Notes: generated by a model not told the origin, from the sequence alone. Counted from the first letter of the stretch, positions 36,417-45,832 are shown. The stretch is 64,000 bases of DNA from Paraglaciecola chathamensis S18K6 (GCA_000314955.1 BAEM01000020.1:1-64000), one strand, 5' to 3'. Program-made: numbers and translations.

Positions 36417-37193
36417 TTAAACGAGGTCAGCTTCCTCCTGTCGAAGCGTTAAAACTTCGTAACCGGACTGGGTTACCAAAATAGTGTGCTCCCACTGAGC
36501 AGAAAGTTTTCTATCAGCCGTAATGACCGTCCAGCCGTCTTTTTTGGTCTTTGTTTTCGCCTTGCCTTGGTTAATCATGGGCTCAATAGTAAAGGTCATT
36601 CCAGGTTGTAAACTTAAGCCTTTTCCGGGCTTTCCATAGTGAAGTACTTGAGGCTTTTCATGCATTTCTTTGCCGATGCCATGTCCGCAAAACTCTTTCA
36701 CCACAGAATAACCACTACGCTCGGCTAAGGTTTGAATTGCTGCGCCTAAATCTCCTAACGTGGCTCCTGGCTTTACTTTTTTAATACCTGCCCACATAGC
36801 CTCGTAGGTCGTTTTAACCAGCCGTTTGGCCAATGGGTTAGCTTCCTTCATCACGTACATTTTGCTAGAGTCAGCGATAAAGCCATTCTTCTCAAGTGTG
36901 ATGTCTAAGTTGATAATATCCCGTGATTTAAGCCTGTAGCTATCTCGCGGTACACCATGACAAACCACTTCGTTTACGGATGAATTTAAGGCGAACTGAT
37001 AACCGTATTGCCCCACACTTGCGGGCCTAGCATTTAAGGTATTTCGAATAAATTCGTCAACTTGATCGTTAATTTCTAAGGTCGAGACTCCCTCTTTCAC
37101 AAAGTCATCTAACATGTGAAATACTTGCGCTAGGAGTTTGCCTGACTCCCGCATTAGCTCAATTTCTTCAGTACTTTTAATATTGACGTGCAT
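36417..37193 (-). CDS. map: Type I methionine aminopeptidase (probable second copy)
   Basis: 258 residues; removes the initiator Met. The five metal ligands are in place: INLDITLEKNGFIADSSKMY (two Asp), CGHGIGKEMH (His), FTIEPMINQG (Glu) and AQWEHTILV (Glu). The usual essential map gene next to rpsB is not in this window; this copy stands with a ParD-like gene whose stop is 1 bp upstream of the map start, so they are an operon. It may be a specialised aminopeptidase rather than the housekeeping enzyme. Confidence 0.93.
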   Translation of the reverse strand: MHVNIKSTEEIELMRESGKLLAQVFHMLDDFVKEGVSTLEINDQVDEFIRNTLNARPASVGQYGYQFALNSSVNEVVCHGVPRDSYRLKSRDIINLDITLEKNGFIADSSKMYVMKEANPLAKRLVKTTYEAMWAGIKKVKPGATLGDLGAAIQTLAERSGYSVVKEFCGHGIGKEMHEKPQVLHYGKPGKGLSLQPGMTFTIEPMINQGKAKTKTKKDGWTVITADRKLSAQWEHTILVTQSGYEVLTLRQEEADLV

Positions 37194-37194
37194 A

Positions 37195-37401
37195 TTACTT
37201 CACGACTTTTAAAACGGTATCGGCGTTTGCGTTTTCGAGTTCGTTCACAATCAGTTCTGAGAACGTCATGGTCGGATTTAGCTCGGCTAAACGCCCCATT
37301 TTTATCCAAAATTCGGCCTGCGCATTAATAGAACGAGACATGACCTGACAGCTTTTTCGTACTTCGTCATGCACTTCATCAGATATTTTTATAATCCCCA
37401 T
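37195..37401 (-). CDS. ParD-like antitoxin-type protein
   Basis: About 68 residues: MGIIKISDEVHDEVRKSCQ then a helical region INAQAEFWIKMGRLAELNP. Matches the ParD-like family (ribbon-helix-helix type start). The ATG at 37401 has GGAG 8 bases upstream. Its stop is 1 bp from the start of the methionine aminopeptidase; no ParE-type toxin is present. The palindrome AAACGTTT at 37421-37428 just upstream could be an autoregulatory site (inference). Confidence 0.8.
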   Translation of the reverse strand: MGIIKISDEVHDEVRKSCQVMSRSINAQAEFWIKMGRLAELNPTMTFSELIVNELENANADTVLKVVK

Positions 37402-37713
37402 AATAAACACTCCATATATAAAACGTTTATCAATCGTATATTCTCAAGCTAAATTTTACAAGTTATCGCTGGAACCATTAGTACACATGTCACTAAGGCT
37501 TAGCGGACGAAGGGTTGCAAATACTATTACTGGCTGTAATTGACTCCAGTGCCCTCACACTTACTTTCCATTTCTACTGTCTCTGCCGCTATTTTTGTCA
37601 ATTCATGAAAATATACACACTTCATGAATAAAACAGCCCATAGTTGCAGTGAATCAACCGCGAAATTAAGGCATCATAGCCGCGAATTTTAGCAAAGCAG
37701 GAACTGATAAGAA

Positions 37714-38616
37714 GTGGCAACAACGATGAGCAAAATTACCCTATTAGACGGCGGCATGGGCCAAGAATTACTGCGCCGAAGCTCCCGCGAGGTCACTCCG
37801 ATGTGGTCGGCAGATATTATGCTGAATGAGCCGACTCTAGTCAGAGATTTACACTGCGAATTTATCGAAAGTGGCGCTCGTGTCATTACGCTTAATACCT
37901 ACACTGCGACCCCGCAACGCCTTAAGCGTGAAAATGAACTTGCGCAACTTGAGCACTTGCACCATGCAGCGATGCGCGCAGCTCAAGACGCAATTAAACT
38001 ATCGCAGCGTAACGATGTGGCCATCGCCGGCAGCCTGCCACCGCTCGTTGCGAGCTACCACCCTGAAGTGTCTCTATCATTCGAGGACTCCCTTGAAACT
38101 TATCGCCAACTGGTGCAATTACAGTCACCTGCCAGCGATATCTTTATTTGTGAAACCATGTCATCTGTTAATGAAGCCAAAGCAGCCTGTACCGCCGCCA
38201 AAGAAAGTGGCAAACCTGTATGGGTGGCATTTTCTGTAAGTGACAGTCACCCCGAGCAACTTCGCAGTGGCGAATCGCTTAAAGAGGCGTTAGCTGCGCT
38301 TGAAACACTGGCACCAGAGGCGATATTACTCAATTGTAGTCAGCCTGAAGCGATCAGCGCCTGCTGGCCATTAATGCAAGCATCAAAGGCGAAATTAGGT
38401 GCCTACGCGAATGGCTTTGTGTCTATCGAAGCGCTGTATCCAGGAGACACAGTAGAAGCGCTAGAAATGCGCAACGATTTGAGCCCAGCACATTACGCGG
38501 CGCACGCTATGAATTGGGTAGAAAATGGCGCATCCATTATTGGAGGTTGCTGTGAAATAGGCCCTGCCCACATCAAAGCGCTAGCATTAAAACTGCAAAG
38601 TAAGGGATTGTTGTAA
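37714..38616 (+). CDS. Homocysteine S-methyltransferase family protein
   Basis: About 296-300 residues. Zinc-binding Cys residues are in the LLNCSQPE stretch and GGCCEIGPAHI near the end; the start has LLDGGMGQELLRRSS, and TLNTYTATPQRL follows. Likely transfers a methyl group from S-methylmethionine or a related donor to homocysteine to make methionine. Either GTG at 37714 or ATG at 37726 could be the start. No operon partner. Confidence 0.9.
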   Translation: MATTMSKITLLDGGMGQELLRRSSREVTPMWSADIMLNEPTLVRDLHCEFIESGARVITLNTYTATPQRLKRENELAQLEHLHHAAMRAAQDAIKLSQRNDVAIAGSLPPLVASYHPEVSLSFEDSLETYRQLVQLQSPASDIFICETMSSVNEAKAACTAAKESGKPVWVAFSVSDSHPEQLRSGESLKEALAALETLAPEAILLNCSQPEAISACWPLMQASKAKLGAYANGFVSIEALYPGDTVEALEMRNDLSPAHYAAHAMNWVENGASIIGGCCEIGPAHIKALALKLQSKGLL

Positions 38617-38707
38617 AACCATTAGGCAGCTAACGCGGCTTAAAACCGCAGCTAATAACCTGCAGGCATTTAGGAACCGACGACTACTCTTTCGTCAGTA
38701 GCAATTG

Positions 38708-39067
38708 TCAGCAGCAATACTTGCGCTTAAATGCACATGGATCGTGGCTGAAAGCATTGACGCATCGTTGGCAGATACACTGTTTGTGCTGGCTATTTGC
38801 AGGCACTAAATCAATAAGTGCTTGAGGAATAGAAGCCACAAAACACCAGCAATCAAGCGTATTTTGTGTTTTTAACTGTTGTTGATTATTAGCTGCGGCG
38901 TTAATTGGCTTAGGGCTGTTAATTGGCTCAGGGCTGAAGGTCTGTACGTCTGCATTTGCTCGCTTTGACGTATTTTGAGCAACTCGAGCATTATTACACT
39001 GATTACCTTGGTGGCAAAATGGGCAACGCATGTCATCAACAATAGAGAGTTCTTCCTCTTTACGCAT
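38708..39067 (-). CDS. Cysteine-rich CWC family protein
   Basis: About 119 residues from the ATG at 39067 (MRKEEELSIVDDMRCPFCHQ). Cysteine motifs: CPFCHQGNQC near the start and, after an Asn/Pro/Ala-rich linker, CWCFVASIPQALIDLV and QCICQRCV near the end, the pattern of the CWC family. Probably binds zinc. Typical family members are shorter (about 60-90 residues); the variable linker accounts for the difference. The longer frame to 39163 is unlikely. Function unknown. Confidence 0.8.
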   Translation of the reverse strand: MRKEEELSIVDDMRCPFCHQGNQCNNARVAQNTSKRANADVQTFSPEPINSPKPINAAANNQQQLKTQNTLDCWCFVASIPQALIDLVPANSQHKQCICQRCVNAFSHDPCAFKRKYCC

Positions 39068-39367
39068 TGTTATTTCTCGAAACTTTTTAATAGTTAAAAT
39101 AAATGAGGTGTTTATTATTACATGTGAGGGCCATGCTATTTTATACCAATTCCAGTAAATCATTGCCTTTTAAAACTCAACCAGCGTATTAAGTACAAAG
39201 CGCCGCTGTGCGCTAATGCGTACTTATTAAGTTGTTTAATTCTTTTAACATACCAAGAACTTAGCTCAAAACCCACTGAAGTAGCCCCCTAAGCTAATTG
39301 GTTGTTCGAGCAAACCAGCCGTGTTGATTATGTAGTTGTTTTCTCTTTTGCCAGCCCTCCGCTCTAA

Positions 39368-39418
39368 TACCAATCCGCATTATTAATTGCCCTCCTCACT
39401 TGTTACAGTGGAATGATG
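39368..39418. mobile_element. Degenerate remnant of the miniature element family
   Basis: 51 bp with the left end TACCAATCCGCATTA and, at the right, CACTTGTTACAGTGGAATGATG, clearly related to the two ends of the 263-265 bp elements but with the middle deleted. It is still bordered by TAA on both sides (39365-39367 and 39419-39421). It lies in the 528-bp gap between the CWC gene and the lipoprotein; the rest of that gap is AT-rich and shows no gene. Confidence 0.72.
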
Positions 39419-39595
39419 TAACTGATTTTTATCATTTTAAATATTTTTTGCACAGTTTTTTGTTTGCACATTTTTGTTTGCACAATTTTGCATTAATTTG
39501 CATCCAATGCGCTTAGTGAATCGTTCCTTTATATGTACCGCGCGTTTTCGGCGCTTTGCAATATGGCAATCATGCTACTTTAAGGAGCTAATATC

Positions 39596-41692
39596 ATGAT
39601 CAGGAATACACAAACAAAGAATACGTCAACCCGGAAATTTGTAACTACATTGATTGGTCTATCCGTCGCTTTATCGCTTACAGCCTGTGATGGCGATGAT
39701 GGCGCCCAAGGTCCACAAGGCGAGCAAGGGGAAATGGGTACCCCAGGTAATGACGGCCAACCAGGCACGCCCGGTTTCGCAGCAGCGCAATTCTTAATAT
39801 CAAATAACGGCCCTGACAATGCAGGAACCGTTGATTTAGTCGATCAAAATGCGGCCAAACTAAAAACCCTTTCTAGCGGCAACAATGAAGGCATCGCCCT
39901 TGATCCACTTAATAACCTTGTACACGCTGGCGATGCCACCACAGGCAGTTTGCGTTTTCTTTGTGGAATTGGACAACGCGCCGAAGATAACGCATTTAAT
40001 ACGATTGAAGACCGAGAAATTACCGGCGCCAACACTGGTTTAGTTAACCCTAAAGGTATCGACATAGCACATAGTGCTGGCTTGGTTTTGGTCGCTGACT
40101 TCAACGGTATGCGTATCAGTGTATTTGGCTCAGCCGCTGCGGGCGACGTCGCCCCTCTAGCAGAAACCTTAACGGACGCCAAACCATGGGACTTGGATTA
40201 CGATGAAGTCAACGATCGTTTATTCGTGGCGCTAACCGACGGTACTATTGCGGTTTATGACGACTATGTATCAGGTGGGTTTGCTGCCATGCCTGCCCGC
40301 GTGATCACCCCTAGTGACGATACTCAAAGTACGATTTCAGTAAATATTCACGGTATTGTGTACGACCGTGAGACAAACAAACTGGTTGTCAGTGATGTTG
40401 GTGATGCAGCATCTGCCACTGACGGCGCTATTTTTGTCATCGATAATGCCGCTAGTGCCGATGGAAATGTCAGTGTTGCACGCTCTATTTCTGGTCCGCT
40501 GACATTATTGGGTAATCCAGTCGATATCGTACTTAGTGGGACAGATTTACGTGTAGCGGAGAAATCTAACGACGCCATACTGGTGTTTTCGAATATATTT
40601 TCTGGTCCAAGTGGAGATATCGCTCCGACGTTAACAACCAGCAGTATAAAACCTGAGTCATTAGTGCAAGTCACTGAAGCAAACAACAATGCAGACGCAT
40701 CGGACATTGCCACTACCAACGTCAGTTTTAATGGTATCGCGGTAAGTGGAAACCCAGCAGCAGGCGCTGATACTTTTGGTATGATTGCTAAACTTAACAC
40801 GTCATTGAATACTCAGCTCAGCGGGTACGATTACAGTCAAAGCATAGAAAGCGTTGCATTTGACATCGCAGGCGATGCCTACGCAACCTTTGATGATCCA
40901 GATACAGGTACAGCCGGTATACTCGTGGGTAACCGCGTTGCTAAGTCTCGCGATACGGAATCATTCGATACCGCCAGAGACAGAGTTATTGCCGGTGAAA
41001 ACACAGGACTCGTCACTCCCAAAGGCTTAGACGTGGCGTCAAATAGTGGCTTACTGTTTGTGGCCGAAAATAACGCCACCACCCCAGGAATATTGGTATT
41101 TTCTTTGTGCGCCTCAGGCGATGCTGCTCCAGTACTAACCTTAAATCTTGCCGACAATGCCCGTCCGTGGGACGTTGATTATGATGCGAGTACAGACCGA
41201 GCATATGTAGCGCTAACCAATGGTACGGTTGCCGTATTTGATGAAGTTACCGCGCGTATGAATAGCGGCATGACGACGTTAACAGCACAAGATCGTACGA
41301 TCATTCCAGCTGTAGGCGGCACCGCATTACTCGCACCATCAAATATCCACGGCATTGATTTTGACCCAGCGTCAGGTAACTTAATTCTATCCGATGTAGG
41401 CAGCGCAGCTGATGCAACTGATGGCAAGCTATACGTATTATCGGCCGCTGATTCAGCAGATGGTCTAACCGAAATACAAGTTAATATTGGCGGTGCAAAC
41501 TCCAATTTAGGCAACCCTGTTGATATTATGTATTCGGGCAGTGATCTATTCGTAGCAGAGAAGTCAAATAACGTGATCATGCGTTTTGACAACATCTTAG
41601 CCAGCGAAGGAGGAGACATCGCTGCCAATGCATCCATCAGCTTTAATGCGCCTGAATCGGTCGCTCTTATTCCGCATTATATTTCTGAATAA
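39596..41692 (+). CDS. Lipoprotein with collagen-like linker and duplicated NHL-type propeller
   Basis: 698 residues. Lipoprotein signal (LIGLSVALSLTAC, lipobox LTAC), then eight or so Gly-X-Y triplets (GAQGPQGEQGEMGTPGND) as a short collagen-like stalk. The rest is two homologous halves, about residues 60-370 and 390-698; each has the same order of motifs: ITGANTGLVNPKGIDIA / IAGENTGLVTPKGLDVA, DAKPWDLDYDE / NARPWDVDYDA, NIHGIVYDRETNKLVVSDVG / NIHGIDFDPASGNLILSDVG, and AEKSND / AEKSNN. These look like NHL-type beta-propeller repeats. SD GGAG present. Surface or periplasmic; function unknown. Confidence 0.78.
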   Translation: MIRNTQTKNTSTRKFVTTLIGLSVALSLTACDGDDGAQGPQGEQGEMGTPGNDGQPGTPGFAAAQFLISNNGPDNAGTVDLVDQNAAKLKTLSSGNNEGIALDPLNNLVHAGDATTGSLRFLCGIGQRAEDNAFNTIEDREITGANTGLVNPKGIDIAHSAGLVLVADFNGMRISVFGSAAAGDVAPLAETLTDAKPWDLDYDEVNDRLFVALTDGTIAVYDDYVSGGFAAMPARVITPSDDTQSTISVNIHGIVYDRETNKLVVSDVGDAASATDGAIFVIDNAASADGNVSVARSISGPLTLLGNPVDIVLSGTDLRVAEKSNDAILVFSNIFSGPSGDIAPTLTTSSIKPESLVQVTEANNNADASDIATTNVSFNGIAVSGNPAAGADTFGMIAKLNTSLNTQLSGYDYSQSIESVAFDIAGDAYATFDDPDTGTAGILVGNRVAKSRDTESFDTARDRVIAGENTGLVTPKGLDVASNSGLLFVAENNATTPGILVFSLCASGDAAPVLTLNLADNARPWDVDYDASTDRAYVALTNGTVAVFDEVTARMNSGMTTLTAQDRTIIPAVGGTALLAPSNIHGIDFDPASGNLILSDVGSAADATDGKLYVLSAADSADGLTEIQVNIGGANSNLGNPVDIMYSGSDLFVAEKSNNVIMRFDNILASEGGDIAANASISFNAPESVALIPHYISE

Positions 41693-41759
41693 ATATCAAA
41701 ATAAAGCCACTGCATAAAGTTATTCACTTTATGCAAGCTACACTTTGTACTAAAACCTA

Positions 41760-41796
41760 CGCCACGTAGCAGAGCAATTTGCTAAGTGGCGCTTTT
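41760..41796 (+). terminator. Rho-independent terminator after the propeller lipoprotein gene
   Basis: Stem CGCCAC / GTGGCG with an inner AGCA / TGCT pair and a following CTTTTG. An additional hairpin (TGCATAAAGT / ACTTTATGCA) lies just before it at 41711-41735. The remaining bases to the kinase gene show no gene. Confidence 0.65.
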
Positions 41797-42060
41797 GCAT
41801 CGATCCCCTTTAAATATCGTTCCCTTTTGAATAAGGCTACATGTCACCTTTCTTAACCTATTTTTCGCCAATATTAAGGTAAAAAGTGTGGTCGTTAGCA
41901 GCTGCTTTATCTCATGCTAAAGAGGGAAAGCATCCACCCATTTTGCAGAACCTGCGATGAAGACAGCTCTACTGCATTATAGTAAGTTGCTCACAGGAGG
42001 CATCAAACGGTAGACTGGGTAAAATAACGCTCCATTATCGACTAAGCTTTAGTTTGATCC

Positions 42061-42145
42061 GTTTAAGACGTTAATTCGTTTAGAACTTTGACTCGTTTAG
42101 AACTTTGATTCGTTTAGGACATTGATTCGTTTAAGACTTTAGTAC
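42061..42145. repeat. 17-bp tandem repeat upstream of the hybrid kinase
   Basis: Five consecutive 17-bp units with consensus GTTTA(A/G)(G/A)AC(T/G)TT(G/A)A(T/C)TC: 42061-42077, 42078-42094, 42095-42111, 42112-42128 and 42129-42145. They end about 73 bp before the kinase start and lie in its presumed promoter region. Confidence 0.88.
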
Positions 42146-42218
42146 GCGCGCTAAAAAAGACGCAAAAAACGGTTAACTTGATGTTTATCACAAGGTTCAA
42201 GGTTAGTGTCGGCAACCG

Positions 42219-44411
42219 ATGACAACTACGAGCACAGGAGAAAGAACTTTGGCAGCAAGGGCAGGTTTATCGATTCGTGCACGTTATATATTGGCGTTGA
42301 CGCTAGTGGCGGTAACCGTTACAGGTTCTACGCTTATTCTGAAGTACATATTCAGCGCTCAAGCAAATGACGCAAATGTGATTAATATTGCGGGGCAGCA
42401 ACGCATGTTGTCGCAACGTATCGCTCTATCGATTTCTAGGTTATCCGCTTGCCAACTCTCCCCTCAATCTACGCATCAATTTAAACAAGCCCTAGAAAGC
42501 GCCCTCAGCACATTTAGTGGTAATCGAAAGTACTTGACCAGCTTAAACAATATCCCTCCAGCGGTAAGTTCTTTATATTATGGCGAACACGGCTTAGATA
42601 AGGCCAGTCAAGATTATGTCGCTGATGCCAGAGCATTTTTAGCATCAGGTAATACTTGTACTACCCCGCCCTCTCGGTTTAATGCGCAAAACAGTGACGC
42701 CTTACTGAAAAACCTCGACAGCGCCGTGCATGCATTTGAACTTGCAGCAACAAGCAGAGTTGAACGCGTTGAAAAAGTCGAAATATTCTTGTGGATTTTC
42801 ACCTTGATTCTGTTGCTCTGCGAAGCCTTGTTTATCTTTCGTCCAATGGAAAACAAAGTGCGTGATGCACTTTCATCCCTTAAAGACGCCATACAAAAAG
42901 CGGAAGAAGCCGAGCAGCAAGCAATAGAGGCAAACAAAGCAAAATCTGAATTTCTTGCCAGCATGAGTCACGAATTGCGTACACCAATGAATGGCCTTTT
43001 TGGCATGATGGAATTAGCCTTAGATAACCCGCATAAAAGCGGCGAGTACCTAAAGAAAGCAAAAAATTCCGGCAAACAATTATTAGTTCTGATTAACGAC
43101 GTGCTCGACCTTTCAAAAATTGAAGCGGGTAAGTTACGCATAGAGCGAACATCACTAGATCTTTTGCAATTACTTGATGATGTCACATCGGTACAGTCTG
43201 CCAATGCGCGCTTAAAGAAACTTAATTTTAACTACAACAAAAATACCACCCTACCTTCGCACATATTTGGAGACCCCACTCGAATAGCGCAAATTATGCA
43301 TAACTTACTCAGCAATGCGATCAAGTTTACCCACCAAGGCGAGGTGAATTTAGACGTGGGAGTACAGGTTAAAGACAAACGTTTTTGGTTAAATATTTCG
43401 GTTCAAGACACAGGTATTGGGATTAAACCTGAAAAACTAAAATCGATTTTTAATAAGTTTGAGCAAGCAGACCATAGCACCACCCGATTACATGGTGGAA
43501 CGGGGCTGGGCTTATCGATAGCGAAACAACTCACCGAATTGATGCATGGTACGTTAACCGCTCAAAGTACTGAAAATGAAGGTAGCTGCTTTGTACTGAC
43601 GCTTCCCATTGAGGTTGATAATAAGCGCATCGAGAATATTCACCCTAGTATTCCTCTGCACTGCGCTATCGTAGATGACTTGCAAACCAGCCGTGAGTAT
43701 TTAGAGCATGTGGTGAAAGCGCAAGGTTACAAAACCACAGTGTTTGCACATGCCGCAGAGTTTCTAGCGAGCGACATCAGCCAATTTGACGCCTTACTGC
43801 TCGATTTATCCATGCCCGACATCAATGGAATTGATGTCATCAACACCATGCAAACACAACAGCTGTCCAAAAGACCACATATTATTTTGGTATCTGCTGT
43901 TATTGAACATCTTGAGTGCACCCAAGACATAAGACGCCTTATTTGGCGAACACATGCTAAGCCTGTGCTCAGACAAGAATTGGAAGCAGACCTAAGAGAA
44001 CTGCATAACCTTCATCAAAAACGGGAAGAAAACCCCGTTGAATCGACCTCAGCTCATAAGATCCTCATTGTTGAAGATAACGAAATAAACGCTGAGGTCG
44101 TAAAAGTCATGCTGGAAGGTGCTGGCTACCAGGTTGCCATCGCTACCGACGGAGAAAAAGCAATTCAAGCTTGTATCTTTGAGCAATATGACTTGATATT
44201 AATGGACATGCACATGCCCGTCATGGACGGCATCACTGCAACTATTAAACTTAGAACAGAAATGAACTTTACTCAGCCAATTGTCGCCCTTTCTGCCAAT
44301 GCCTTTATCGAAGACAGGGATAACTGTTTAAATGTGGGTATGAATGACTTTTTATCTAAACCTATCGATAAGCATGCATTGCTAACGACGATCAAACGCC
44401 AACTAGCCTAA
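42219..44411 (+). CDS. Hybrid sensor histidine kinase with PilJ/NarX-like sensor and two REC domains
   Basis: 730 residues. TM1 near 24-46, a periplasmic PilJ/NarX-like helical sensor (NIAGQQRMLSQRIALSISR, the P-box-like motif), TM2 near 188-208, a short coiled coil, HisKA with the phospho-acceptor in FLASMSHELRTPMNGLFGMM, HATPase with N box (RIAQIMHNLLSNAIKFT), DTGIGI and GGTGLGLSIAK, then two receiver domains: one with LLLDLSMPDINGID and one with ILIVEDNEIN and LILMDMHMPVMDG. No separate response regulator is adjacent. Inner-membrane. The signal is unknown; NarX-type sensors bind nitrate, but ligand residues cannot be assured here. Confidence 0.9.
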   Translation: MTTTSTGERTLAARAGLSIRARYILALTLVAVTVTGSTLILKYIFSAQANDANVINIAGQQRMLSQRIALSISRLSACQLSPQSTHQFKQALESALSTFSGNRKYLTSLNNIPPAVSSLYYGEHGLDKASQDYVADARAFLASGNTCTTPPSRFNAQNSDALLKNLDSAVHAFELAATSRVERVEKVEIFLWIFTLILLLCEALFIFRPMENKVRDALSSLKDAIQKAEEAEQQAIEANKAKSEFLASMSHELRTPMNGLFGMMELALDNPHKSGEYLKKAKNSGKQLLVLINDVLDLSKIEAGKLRIERTSLDLLQLLDDVTSVQSANARLKKLNFNYNKNTTLPSHIFGDPTRIAQIMHNLLSNAIKFTHQGEVNLDVGVQVKDKRFWLNISVQDTGIGIKPEKLKSIFNKFEQADHSTTRLHGGTGLGLSIAKQLTELMHGTLTAQSTENEGSCFVLTLPIEVDNKRIENIHPSIPLHCAIVDDLQTSREYLEHVVKAQGYKTTVFAHAAEFLASDISQFDALLLDLSMPDINGIDVINTMQTQQLSKRPHIILVSAVIEHLECTQDIRRLIWRTHAKPVLRQELEADLRELHNLHQKREENPVESTSAHKILIVEDNEINAEVVKVMLEGAGYQVAIATDGEKAIQACIFEQYDLILMDMHMPVMDGITATIKLRTEMNFTQPIVALSANAFIEDRDNCLNVGMNDFLSKPIDKHALLTTIKRQLA

Positions 44412-44471
44412 CCTACTGATAGATTGGCTAAATAAATTTGATTCACTGGCTAAGTTGAGATGAAATAAATC

Positions 44472-44492
44472 GCTGTTCACGCACTGAACAGC
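44472..44492. terminator. Inverted repeat between convergent genes
   Basis: GCTGTTCA / TGAACAGC hairpin, 5-base loop, between the kinase and the convergent outer-membrane gene. The flanking T-runs are weak, so terminator function is plausible rather than shown. Confidence 0.45.
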
Positions 44493-44507
44493 GAAAGCTG
44501 CTCAAAG

Positions 44508-45092
44508 CTAAAACGAATACCGGACAAGCGCACCTAAGGTGCTAACATCTGCTATGTTGGTGAAGTTTAACCCAACGGATACATTTGGGTGAAAGTGGTA
44601 GTTTGCCGCCAGCATCGCGACTGCTTCACTGTCTCCATCAAAACGAAGAAAACCTGCTGATGCTTCTAAATCAATTTTATTGGTTAGCATAGAGCGAATA
44701 CCTATATTTGCGCCAAAACCGTCGGTATCAGAAGTTAAATTCCCACTTGACCCATTAGCAGAGATTTCAGCATACTGATAAGCAAGCGTGCCATATATAT
44801 CAGTTGATCCCGTCATCTTGTAACGATAACCCACTTCTGCGCTACCTTGGTCAAAATCGACATCACCGTCAAATATGTCGTCATTTGTCATGCTATAACT
44901 ACCTCTGACAAATACATTTTTGCCAAGTGATTTTGCCCCGCCGATCCCAAAGCCATGAGGATCTAAGCCATCAATATCGGAAATATTAACAATGTAATAT
45001 CCCCCTTGAATATAATCCCAGTTAGGAGAAGCAGCGAGCGCTGAACTTGTCGAGAATAATGCACAGATAAGTGTAACTGCCTTTGTTTTCAT
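44508..45092 (-). CDS. Small outer-membrane beta-barrel protein
   Basis: 194 residues with a cleavable signal (MKTKAVTLICALFSTSSALA). Alternating strands with aromatic ends (WDYIQGGYYIVNI, VGYRYKMTGSTDIYGTLAYQ, GALVRYSF) and a terminal Phe fit an eight-stranded OmpA/OmpW-like barrel. Function unknown. Single gene on the minus strand, convergent with the kinase. Confidence 0.78.
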   Translation of the reverse strand: MKTKAVTLICALFSTSSALAASPNWDYIQGGYYIVNISDIDGLDPHGFGIGGAKSLGKNVFVRGSYSMTNDDIFDGDVDFDQGSAEVGYRYKMTGSTDIYGTLAYQYAEISANGSSGNLTSDTDGFGANIGIRSMLTNKIDLEASAGFLRFDGDSEAVAMLAANYHFHPNVSVGLNFTNIADVSTLGALVRYSF

Positions 45093-45303
45093 TTTATTTT
45101 TCCTTAAATTAATACTGACACTTTTTTAACCTTAGCCAGCCTACAATCCGCACACAGAAAGGTCAAATTTTTAACCCTTACTTTTAATAAAGGCTCGTCA
45201 CCATAAAGTGTAACAACTTGTAATTTAAGCGTTTTACCTGAAACTTAAGATTAATCTGACACTCTTAATTGGAGTAATTAACTTCAATAGAAAAGGAGCT
45301 GCT

Positions 45304-45777
45304 ATGAAACGTGTCGTGATCCTGATGGCTATGTTGCTAGCATTAGCCGGCTGTGCATCGAATCGATTATCTGATCCTGAAAAGACTGCCATTATCGAAA
45401 AATTCATTACCACGGAACAGCTTGAAGCGCGCAATACCATCAGCGCATTCGATTTAGACAGTTGGACATCATTAAGCGATCAATACCTCATATTGAGGAC
45501 ATCTCCGTTTCGCTCGTATCTGGTCAAACTCACTATGCGTTGTAACGATATAAACTACTCACCTGCTCTTCTGGTTTATTCCCGCATCCCTAATACCTTA
45601 AGTACTGGGTTTGATAGCGTATTTACCCCAGATAACCACAGATTCAAATGTAATATCAGCCGAATTTATCCGCTTAGCAAAGCACAAAATAAAAGCCTAA
45701 TTTCAGCTGTAAATCCAAAAGGAAAACACAAATCATTACAAAAAGCCCAGGAAGAGGCAGAAGACAGCAAAGAATAA
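45304..45777 (+). CDS. DUF6491-like lipoprotein
   Basis: 157 residues. Lipoprotein signal MKRVVILMAMLLALAGC, ATG with AGGAG upstream. The region DSWTSLSDQYLILRTSPFRS and the C-terminal basic and acidic tail resemble the DUF6491 group. Two Cys later in the sequence (RCNDIN, FKCNIS) may pair. Envelope protein of unknown function. Confidence 0.72.
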   Translation: MKRVVILMAMLLALAGCASNRLSDPEKTAIIEKFITTEQLEARNTISAFDLDSWTSLSDQYLILRTSPFRSYLVKLTMRCNDINYSPALLVYSRIPNTLSTGFDSVFTPDNHRFKCNISRIYPLSKAQNKSLISAVNPKGKHKSLQKAQEEAEDSKE

Positions 45778-45832
45778 GAACAAGAAAAATCGAACGCTCA
45801 ATAGCCTAAAATTTGGTAGCAATCAAAAGTGT

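Noticed and set aside
40348..41637. Long minus-strand frames opposite the propeller lipoprotein
   Set aside because: They are antisense shadows of a strongly supported plus-strand gene and lack start sites.
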